Below, piece after piece: positions 1 through 8,257 of a stretch of 64,000 nucleotides of DNA. A program made the position numbers and the translations under genes. Every line of letters starts with the position of its first letter. Positions within the stretch are counted from its first letter, which is position 1. Location of the stretch: the NCBI GenBank assembly GCA_035772405.1, contig JAYKKM010000034.1, forward strand, positions 968,001-1,032,000. Direction: 5' to 3'. This DNA is from Chrysogorgia sp. JL179-B06. Lineage: Eukaryota > Cnidaria > Anthozoa > Scleralcyonacea > Chrysogorgiidae. The notes beneath the pieces are model-generated. The model made no database searches and was not told where the DNA came from. It worked only from the letters and a program-made list of their open reading frames with translations.

Positions 1-290
1 TGTTTTGTAATGCTCCACCAAGATGATATTGAACTAATTAACCTTCCCAACTACCATTTTGCTGCCCCCACCAATATGATTTTGAACTGTTTAACCTTCC
101 TGACTACTGTTTTGCTGCTCCACCAAGATGATATTGAACTGTTTAACTTTCCTGATGGCTGACTACAGTTTTGCTGCTCAACCAAAATGATGTTGAACAT
201 CAACTATCTATTCTTAACCACCATTTTGCTGCTCAACAAAGATGATTTTTGAACTGTTTTTCATTCCTAATTGGTCAACCATAATTAATA
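1..290. repeat. degenerate tandem repeat, about 55-bp unit
   Basis: About five diverged units run head to tail. Each has the order GCTGCTC, ACCAAGATGAT, TTGAACTGTTTAAC, CTGACTAC and TTTT. The first unit may continue left of the window. Units differ by substitutions and small indels, so this is an old minisatellite. No coding potential is seen. Confidence 0.75.
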
Positions 291-1019
291 CAATACTCGA
301 GTTTCCAGTCCATTCTTGAATTTTGAAGCAATGTAGCATCTTGGTGGACCTTATAAGTTAGTTTTACCACATGTATCTTGAATAAATAATGTTAAAGTAT
401 CCAATTTGTAAATAAATAATTTGTAAAGTAATAATTTGCAAAATAATTTGTAAAGTATCCATCTTGTTCAAACCTTGTTTTTATGTTACTTTAAGTGGAA
501 AGGAAAGATTGGCATAGTAATGTTTATCCTTGAGATGTATTGCAGGTGTAAGCTACACTAGTTAGTTAATAAATTCTTCAGTATTGTGTATTTATTTCAT
601 AAACTGCTTGATAGTACTACTAAATATAAATATGTTACATATTTACAATACCTACAACACAAGTTTGTCTTATTTTACAAAACGAACTACATCAAGGAAA
701 TAAATGTTGGTGGATTTTCAGCAAAAAATGTTTTTTGACATTTTTTGTTGCAAGCTTGAACAAAATATTATACTTTTCTTCAAGCTTGAACAAAATATTA
801 TACTTTTGTTAAAGCAAAATGAAGTACAAAAGGCAATTATTTTTGTGAAAGGCACAGCATTTTCTTCAGTTTTTTTCTTCTGAAAAGTGTCCTCAAAATG
901 CAGGAAATAGCGTTTTAGAGGTTCTAGAATTTCAAATTTTCCGGGGGAGAATTCCACCGTACCCCCCTGCAAATTTCCACTTCCCATATCAGCAACGGTC
1001 AGATTTTGCGCTAGATCCG
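291..1019. other. no gene recognised
   Basis: AT-rich non-coding sequence with short duplications, for example two adjacent copies of AAGCTTGAACAAAATATTA near 752-800. A minus-strand open stretch at 718-987 is low complexity and resembles no family I know. Near 945-985 a C/G-rich stretch (CCGGGGGAGAATTCCACC) looks like the end of a dispersed repeat. Confidence 0.5.
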
Positions 1020-1393
1020 CCCCTGATGTCGTCTAGCTTCTTTACCAGACTACACACATTTAAGTGATAAATTCGGAGACCCTTAGCATTTCTCTGGTTG
1101 AACGACGCACTTTGATCTGGACCCGGATTGGTTTCGATGTTTCCACTCGAAAGTAGAAGAACCATGTGGAGAAAATAAGCCAAGGTCGACACCGAGCGTT
1201 TGGTGATCTTGTTTCTTGTTGACCTCGCCATATTTGTTGTGCGATAGGACATCTCGAAGAGAACATTCAGAGAGTAATTCGATGTTATGTCACTGTCTAT
1301 TGCCAAGTTGACCGAATCGGAAAGAGCATACGTCGGGAACTGATAAAGTTTAATGTAGGATTTCTGCTCGTATGAAGATAAGAGACACAGCAA
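1020..1393 (-). pseudogene. 5' fragment of a non-LTR retrotransposon with a 2A-like peptide
   Basis: The open frame has a hydrophobic stretch (STLAYFLHMVLLL) ending in a 2A-like motif GNIETNPGP. About 15 residues later comes LRIYHLNVCSLVKKLDDI, the usual first strand of an APE-type LINE endonuclease. The frame then runs into unrelated sequence and stops, so only the 5' head of the element remains. 2A-like sequences at the N-terminus of CR1/L2-type LINEs are known from other invertebrates. They release the leader peptide during translation or act as a signal. Confidence 0.7.
1118..1144 (-). other. 2A-like ribosome-skipping motif
   Basis: The codons read GNIETNPGP, matching the 2A consensus D(V/I)ExNPGP except that N replaces the first D. 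The leucine/serine-rich stretch upstream is typical of LINE-encoded 2A sequences. Skipping would occur between the last G and P. Confidence 0.65.
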
Positions 1394-1846
1394 TTGGATA
1401 AAGTACAGAGTAACGGAGCAGCCAACACTAACCCGACCGCCATCTTCTACGCAATTTCTGCAAAATTAGGACACCACACCGTTGCTAAAATGCACGATTA
1501 CAAAGGGGCATCACAATTATGAAACACTTTAATATAAACTCATTGTCTGGATGAGTGATTGCCTGGATTGTCTGTGATTGTCTGGATTGTCTGGATTTAT
1601 ATCGCAACTTTGAACACGCAACGCGTTTTTCTTGAAGCGGTATATATTATAAGACCTTGAAATTTAAGATTTGTTTTTATATGTATAAAATATCCACTTA
1701 GACTATTTGGAAACAAATTATATAAATTGTAGATCTTTGATATCCCTCATCGCCTGCGAGTAGGCAAATTGGTCGTGTAAAATAATGAAAGTACTGGGGC
1801 GGATCTGCTTCAAGGTGTCTGAAACAGCCTCCACCACGAAAGACAG

Positions 1847-2169
1847 CGTGCAATTTATAAGATAAAATGCGCCGATGCCAGGACACTTATATTGGTGAAA
1901 CCGACAGAAACCTAAAAATCAGACTAGCTTAACACAAACGAGCTACTAGAAACGGGGACAGGACTAATCACATAGCTGAACACCACGTACAAACAAAACA
2001 CGATATTGACTGGGACTCGGCTGAATGTATCGCCTTTAACACAAACTACAAACAGCGACTTATACATTAGAAAGTTGGTATACCAACTTGGAACATGAAC
2101 CACCTAACAGGTCACAACAATTACCAACACCATACAACAGACTTCTTCGCACGCACCAACAAACAATAG
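1847..2169 (+). pseudogene. GIY-YIG endonuclease remnant, Penelope-like retroelement
   Basis: One frame reads QDTYIGETDRNLKIRL, then a stop, then HKRATRNGD, HIAEH and HDIDWDSAECIAF, and ends with a tract rich in N, T and H. YIGET followed by a basic R/L helix and a later W-D-S block is the GIY-YIG nuclease as found at the C-terminus of Penelope-like reverse transcriptases. Three in-frame stops interrupt it and no reverse transcriptase core is visible upstream, so this is a 3'-end fossil. A GIY-YIG domain from another mobile gene is possible but less likely. Confidence 0.65.
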
Positions 2170-2359
2170 ACCTACCGACAAACAATATACCCACGCTTAA
2201 CGCATCATGACAAACAATATTGGCCGACGCTTAACGCATAACGCGACAGGCACTCGTATATATAATAGGCAAACCCTGACAAACACGCTTTACTTAACTC
2301 TGAAGATGACCCCCGCTGAGGCCGTCGAAACGTCAGTCACCAACAACAATCTTTCTCAA

Positions 2360-2845
2360 GACTACAACAACCTGGACGATCAACTTCACACATCTAATTA
2401 CTTTCTTGTGTACATATGTGATTTACCTAATTGTCTTTCATATTCAATTCCTGAGATGTTTACTAACGACACTCATTTAACAATCTCTGGTAGCTCAATA
2501 GAAAACATTTAACTTACCTTAACTTAAAACTTGAAAATATTCACCAGTGGTTTATAGAAAATAAGTTTACTTTAAACATTGACAAAACGACTAGTACATG
2601 TTAATTGGATAAAAAATGTTTATCACAGATCATCGACAGTTCACAGATTTCCATCGGTGACATCAAAATGATCGGATTAAAATGATGAAAAGCTTGGGTA
2701 TTGTTATGCATGAGAGACTATATATATATGTAAACCTTATATGTCAACGATAGTACATTTGATTGTTTTGTATAATGCACTTGTCATACCACACCTTGAG
2801 TATTGTGCTATTGTCTGGAATAATTTAAATAAAAGTTTGTAAAAC
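2360..2845 (+). pseudogene. LINE reverse transcriptase fragment (CR1/L2 type)
   Basis: Pieces in shifting frames match the order of a LINE RT palm and thumb: FLVYICDLPNCLSYSIPEMF, then DTHLTISGSSIENI (the FADD box is damaged to FTND), then LTLNIDKT-like sequence, then YNALVIPHLEYCAIVWNNL. Stops and frameshifts are frequent. It shares these blocks with the better preserved element at 6.5-11.3 kb but is clearly an independent copy. Confidence 0.7.
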
Positions 2846-2857
2846 TAACTAAACTGT

Positions 2858-3000
2858 AAACTTCAAGACAAGGAAGGAATTCCAGCAGAACAGCAACAAC
2901 TTACCTTCGCAGACAAACTGCTCGAAATGGTCGAAGCCTGAAAGATTATAATCTCTCGAATGATTCGCTGCTAAATTTAAACGCAAACCCAAATAACATG
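2858..3000 (+). pseudogene. ubiquitin-like coding fragment
   Basis: The translation begins KLQDKEGIPAEQQQLTFADK and, after a one-base frame change near 2930, continues with GRSLKDYNLSNDSLL. This follows the middle and C-terminal half of ubiquitin (the K27-K48 segment and the DYNIQKESTL strand) residue for residue with conservative changes. The C-terminal RLRGG is absent. It directly follows a LINE RT fragment, so it is likely a retro-copied or captured piece and not a working gene. Confidence 0.6.
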
Positions 3001-4601
3001 GATAGATTATATTACAAGAACCTGAAGCTTTCGTGAACAAGTGACTTGCCCTCCTTAAAACGCTTCGTTGCTGAAATTCCCACACTGCAAAAAATGCATT
3101 TTCATCTTTGAGTAAATATAACACATTTTGTGAGTAAACGGAATCTTTACTCAACATTTTGTGTTAATTTTACACTTCACATGAGTTAAAATGTTTCTAC
3201 TCAATCATGTGCGTAAAACTAACTCACGCCTGTGAGTAAAATGTTATTGAGTAATTATTACTCAAAATGATGAGTAAACTTTACTCATCCGCGCGCGTAA
3301 GCCTTATTTTGCTTTACTCAACAATTGAGTAAATTTATCCTACTCATATTTTTGAGTAAACCGAACGTTTTACTCAAATTTTGAGTAAACAACCACGGTA
3401 AGCTTGAGCGATGTAGCAGGACGTCTCGAGTATTAATTCGACACAAATTTTCGCTTCGAACATCTCTTCCTCCTCCATCGCAGATCGGATCAGCGTCATT
3501 CGTTGATCGGTTATCAATATTCTATGATAACTGGTTGTTGAGTATATATTATTACATATACCATGAGATCATCTTCACATTCGAGTAGCTTTATAAACCA
3601 GCAAGATAAGATACACTCGCTCGCTCAACTTACTATATTCCTGTATAATTTCCACTACATAATAAGTGTTGGAAATGAAAGGCTGTGGACGAACCTTGTC
3701 AAGCGTTCAGGGTATTAACAGTAATAGGCTTGGGAATTATCAGGTGGAGGCCTGCAAAATCATATCCGTAAAAGGAAAATTATTCCGTATATGGACATTC
3801 CCAGAGGTCCTAGCGAGTTAACGTTATTATGCTGCGCCATATTTGAATTCTCTTGTTGTCGCTGAAAGTTGAAACATTTATGGCATGCTGCTTTGTGTCT
3901 TGGATTCTTTGTTTGTTAAATGGCTTTGTGAGTTTGTGTTACCAATTCTAAAGAAGTGGCTGATCATCAAGTATTCGTTGGTCTTATAAAATACTGGCTG
4001 CGGGAGTAAATACGGCAGTGATGCGATTTCAGCAAAGTTCGAAGACGAAGGTAAGTCTGACTTTGATCTACTATTATATCTCGCATCTGAAAGTTTGAAG
4101 CAAATCAAATAGTTGCCTGAACTACTCTTGAGAACACTCAAGTATATAATTAATGGATATCTAAATTATGGATAAGTATACAAATGCTTAATTTCATTTA
4201 ACTTTTCATTTAGGAAAAGTATGTTCTAAGTTCATGAAAGACTCCCCAAGCCAAGTTGTGCAAAAAATTAACATGAAGTGTATGGAGGTGAGGCGGCCCC
4301 AAAGACCCAGAATGGATTCAAGTAAATGCTGGACAGCAGTAATGGGAACATTTAATTTAAACTGTCTTTTGTGCTTAATATAGTTACATATAAATATAGT
4401 TACATAATATAGTTTTATGTTATATTTATATAATTATGCTTATTTTCATCTCGATATTATTTTATACTTGTTTTCATGAATATACAGTAATTTATGTCAT
4501 CCAACTCTTCGACCTATCTCATCTCCTAAGGGAGAGCTTGGAGTAGACAGACAATACATGGGCGATCGTCAAGCTCGTATCCTCAGAAATATTATTCTGA
4601 T

Positions 4602-4672
4602 TCCCTGTCAGGAATCGAACCTGTAACCTTCTGACTGCCAGTGAGACGCTCCAACCATTGAACCACCGAGAC
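4602..4672 (-). repeat. tRNA-like module, left arm
   Basis: On the minus strand it folds as a cloverleaf: acceptor start GTCTCGG, D arm GTTC/GAGC, anticodon loop CTGGCAG (reading GGC), T arm ACAGG-TTCGATT-CCTGA. The pol III B box GGTTCGATTCC is perfect. It belongs to a repeat and is inverted relative to the other module, so it is a tRNA-derived promoter and not a tRNA gene. Confidence 0.7.
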
Positions 4673-4723
4673 CGCCTTTCTTTTAGGGGGGCGAAGGGGG
4701 TCATTTCCCCCCCCATTGTAAAA

Positions 4724-4757
<34 letters not shown>

Positions 4758-4998
4758 ATTGTAAAATATTTCCCCCCTCTTGTAAATTGCCAAGGCGCTA
4801 ACGGCTGACGTTTCATATAAATATCCCGAATTTAAAACATAGTCCTAACCCCAACATAACCCTAATCCTAACCCTACACCTAATACTAACGTTAACAGTT
4901 ACGATAATGCTTTATTTTAGAAATAACAGCTGATTTTAATTCCCAAAAATTTTTCAGTATGGGGTGTTTTGCCCCCTATTTTCTGAAAGAAACCCTGC
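4673..4998. mobile_element. hAT-like MITE with a poly-C core
   Basis: This 326-bp insertion is flanked by ACCGAGAC on both sides (4665-4672 and 4999-5006), an 8-bp target duplication typical of hAT elements. The right end, read inward, is CAGGGTTTCTTTCAG, and the left end (CGCCTTTCTTTTAGGGG) is a decayed partner. It contains about 30 consecutive C residues between two copies of CATTGTAAAATA, plus degenerate CCTAACC/CCTAATC repeats. Confidence 0.65.
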
Positions 4999-5152
4999 AC
5001 CGAGACTCGAGGGAGAGCGAAGGTTACAATGATGTAATGGTGCAATTGATATACATACTGCCTATGCGGGCATTAAATATAGTAACTGCCGCATAGGCAG
5101 TACGTATATCAATCGCACACTTACATCATTATAACCTTCACTCTCCATCCGA

Positions 5153-5226
5153 GTCTCGGTGGCTCAATGGTTAGAGCGTCTCACCGGCAATCAGAAGGTT
5201 GCAGGTTCGATTCCTGTCAGGGACTC
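5153..5226 (+). repeat. tRNA-like module, right arm
   Basis: A near-complete cloverleaf can be drawn: acceptor GTCTCGG with CAGGGAC (six of seven pairs), D arm GCTC/GAGC perfect, anticodon stem TCTCA/TCAGA, loop CCGGCAA, T arm GCAGG/CCTGT with loop TTCGATT. The A box TGGCTCAATGG and B box GGTTCGATTCC match the pol III consensus. C replaces the invariant U33, so it is unlikely to be a working tRNA. Confidence 0.7.
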
Positions 5227-5834
5227 TGTCCTGTCAGAATCATTTTTTTTAGGATATGAGCTTGACGATCGCCCATGTATTGTCTAATTTATGTCATGAT
5301 AATAAATTATTTTAATTTGTATTTTGTTGGCACATCTATACTTGACAATTGCAGCAATAGCTGGCCAAATTATCCTAAACTACAAATTAAAATAAATATG
5401 GCTTTTCTATTATGGGTAAATGTTTCTGCCGTGTAAATTGTATGACCCATAGTTTGCCCATACTTGAATAGTTTTTTTATGGGGAAAGAATCAAGCCATA
5501 TTATTTCCATAGACATGCCATAGTTTTTCCATATATTACAGAAAAGAGAGAACTAATGGTATCACTATTGTGCTCCATATAATTTCCATATTGACTATAT
5601 GGGAACTGTATGGATTTTTGCCAATTTCCTACAATTTCCATACATGTATATTGTATATGACAGAATAGATGATTATATGGTTGTGGTACGGAGAGTTACT
5701 AGTGTCCATAGTAAAACCATACTTATGCCATACCTCCTAGCCCATAGCTCAACCCACACCGTTTCCTTACTTGATTTCATTTAAGATTTGCGTTTGTTTT
5801 TGCTTATGTTTTGTGAGTCTTCGGGTGGACTCAA

Positions 5835-6131
5835 CTAAAAGATCATTCGATAGGCACAATGCCACAATACAAATGTCATCCTATCTTGTTTGCCAGCATA
5901 TACAATGTTATTTTTGGTGCACCACTTATTCATTATAATATAGCCTTGAGGCTCGAATTGGACGTTCTTGCAGATGATGACTTGTTCGTAATTGTATAAG
6001 ATAATTATTTTTATACACATCTTAAACGTTTCCACATTTTCATTCAATAAAGATTTAACAACTGCAGCTATATGATGTATTTTGAGTGGATATTTTCCTT
6101 TAGTTGTAATGAAGAGCTTCACCATATTCAA
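5835..6131 (-). CDS. hypothetical open frame inside the CACTG element
   Basis: A 98-codon frame starting MNMVKLFITTKGKYPLKIHH has ordinary amino-acid composition, but I recognise no domain. It sits just inside the right subterminal repeat array on the strand reading into the element, where a first exon of a transposon gene could lie. It may be chance. Confidence 0.2.
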   Translation of the reverse strand: MNMVKLFITTKGKYPLKIHHIAAVVKSLLNENVETFKMCIKIIILYNYEQVIICKNVQFEPQGYIIMNKWCTKNNIVYAGKQDRMTFVLWHCAYRMIF

Positions 6132-6747
6132 CTCGCGTGCTGCGATTCCGTTTTACTCACTTTGAGTAAATTGTGCGTAATATTTACTCCGCTTCTGAGT
6201 ATAATTTACTCTCATTTTGAGTAATCTCATATTTTACTCAAAAAAAGGTGTCATTGTGGATGCATTTGGTTTACTCATATTTTTGAGTAAGTTTTACTCA
6301 TATCTTTGAGTAAGTTTTACTCACAGTATATGCGTAAGTTTTACTCACAGTATATGAGTAAGTTTTACTCACAGTATATGTGTTAGTTTTACACACTATT
6401 TGGTGTCACTGTGGATGCATCGTTTTACTCAATATTTTGAGTTAATTCTACACAGTATTTTTTGCAGTGCAACATAGATAGGCGTCTGGAACTCACCTGG
6501 TGGCGAGAAGAAGGTTTTTAGTGATGGAAGAACCACAATTTCATGGTGGAAAAATAAGAAATGTCTTAATGTCGAGGGTGCCGAGTCACAATCTATCAAG
6601 AAGAAATTCTGTTCGATAATAAGTGAAGACCAGAACAGTGAACCTACTGAACCGTTTGAGATAATCCCTTCGCAAAGCCATGTTGGTTTCACCTGCCCGT
6701 GTAATTGTAAGGAACTTGGAACTGATATTTAAGGTTTAAAGCTGGAT

Positions 6748-8250
6748 ATGGTAATAATGCAAGTTGAACATAACAAGGAAATCCAGTCTAACTTACAGAG
6801 TATTGGTAATCTCCGTGACAAGATGTTTAAACTAACAAAAAATCAAAATTGTATAAAGCATCAAGTTGAAGAGCTATCTAATGCAAATTACCTATCTTTT
6901 GAAAACAAAAAATTCAATGCAAGTCAAGATGTTACCCCTGGGGAATATACCGAAAGAATTAAAAGAAATGATACCCAGATTCCATGTGAAGAACCTACGC
7001 CGACTGCAAAGGCCAAAGAAAGCTCATCAAACTCATTCGAAAGACAATTAGAGGACTATAAGAAAAGTCAACAAATATACCATACGTCTTTATCTGTTAC
7101 TGATAACTCAGATATGATGAAAACAACCTGCCAAAAACCAAAACGAACCTGCCCTCTAATATCCTACCATCAATACAGATTAAAGAAATACCGACCAACT
7201 CAAATCAATATGGCCTTCTATAAGTAGAAGAAGTCCTTTATGAAACACAGTCGACATTTGATGAAGAACCAGAATTAGAGTGTTCGATTTCAGCCAATTA
7301 CGATTTCAAAGCACAGCTCGACAAGTATCGAACTGTGCACAAGTCTATGCACAAGCAAGCCGGGAAACCTAGTTCCGGGCAACAGGATAACAGTTCACCT
7401 CCCAGTGAGCGCACGAATATCCATAAAAAAGTATTATTACTTGGCGACTCTATGGTGAAACACATGGACAGAAAGAAGCTATAAAAAGCATACCGCACCG
7501 GAAAGGTAAATTGTTACTCCCATAGTGGGGCGACCTTAAAAGATTTAAAGAACAACGAGAATGTGACCAGTGGTGAATATAGTGCTATGATATTTCACAT
7601 TGGTACCAACGATCTTGTTATAGAAGATGCCGAAACTGTCTCTACCAAGCTTGAAAGTTTTATTAAAGTTGTCAAGCCACTAGCAAGCACAATTTCAGTC
7701 TCAAGTGTTGTAGAAAGAAGTGATGGAAGAGTGCCAGAAAGAAGAATTTCAACATTCAATAAACTTACTAAAACAATGTGTTTGAAGATGAATGTTCATT
7801 ACGTTGATAATTAAAATATAAATAGCTCACACCTGAATGGTTCCAAACTGCACCTAAATGTAAAAGGAGAGTTTAGTTCTTGGAAAAAATTTATGCGAGT
7901 TTTTAAAATCAATAAGGCGAGACGATATAAACCCAAAAGATCTTCATGATGACAGGTCCCATTTTCCAAGGAGATATACGAATCATGCTCCGCAACATGC
8001 ACCCCCGGCACCACAACGTCTATACATGGAACGAGCGGAGAGTGGCAGTTGGAAACGTTATCTCCAGTACGTGCATCAGGTAATGACTATGTAATAACAG
8101 AAAATGTCACCACTATTTCTTCTCTTGAAATTAACGAAGAGAACTGCATAAGTAATCCGAACATTAGTGACATAGAGGGTGGCGTGGATGGGTCAAATTT
8201 TGATCAGCAAAGTGAGCGAATTTCAGATCATGGCATCCCATCCCTGGGTT
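6748..8250 (+). pseudogene. LINE ORF1 with SGNH esterase-like domain
   Basis: The first 159 codons are a coiled-coil-prone, polar segment (NLRDKMFKLTKNQN, HQVEELSN). After a frame change near 7225 the frame holds an SGNH hydrolase core: KVLLLGDSMVKHM (nucleophile Ser, about 7440), FHIGTND (block III Asn, about 7600) and SHLNGSKLHLNVKG (late His, about 7840-7865). Esterase domains of this type are known in CR1 ORF1 proteins. At least four stops or frameshifts break it. It is followed directly by ORF2. Confidence 0.7.
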
Positions 8251-8257
8251 TGACCCT

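Larger units (their letters stand above)
4501..5285. mobile_element. palindromic tRNA-derived element (copy 1)
   Basis: The sequence AATTTATGTCAT occurs immediately left (4489-4500) and right (5286-5297), a 12-bp target duplication. Inside, AGACAATACATGGGCGATCG at 4549 is inverted at 5266-5285, and two tRNA-like modules face away from each other at 4602-4672 and 5153-5226. The centre (about 4999-5161) is a long hairpin with arms containing ATACTGCCTATGCGG. A hAT-like MITE (4673-4998) is inserted in the left tRNA flank. A second, more decayed copy lies at 13.84-14.24 kb. Confidence 0.75.
3083..6469. mobile_element. 3.4-kb CACTG-ended DNA transposon with dense TTACTCA subterminal repeats
   Basis: The ends are inverted: CACTGCAAAAAAT at the left and ATTTTTTGCAGTG at the right, flanked by a CA dinucleotide on both sides (3081-3082 and 6470-6471) that fits a 2-bp target duplication. 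Both ends carry arrays of TTACTCA/TGAGTAA in both orientations (about 3100-3400 and 6150-6450), the layout of CMC/EnSpm-type elements. The interior has no recognisable transposase. It contains a nested palindromic element at 4501-5285 and a CCATA/TATGG-rich stretch at 5400-5770. The region 3420-4480 holds no gene I can support. Confidence 0.75.

Noticed and set aside
718..987. 89-codon minus-strand gene
   Set aside because: Low-complexity Lys/Phe/Cys repeats over duplicated AT-rich DNA; no domain, no context.
3878..4141. Minus-strand gene within the CACTG element
   Set aside because: No family resemblance, no splice or promoter support; composition similar to surrounding non-coding DNA.
4850..4900. 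Interstitial telomere
   Set aside because: CCTAACC/CCTAATC units are irregular and belong to a MITE; no perfect TTAGGG run.
5153..5226. Functional tRNA gene
   Set aside because: C replaces U33, the acceptor has a mismatch, and the module is part of a repeat with an inverted twin.
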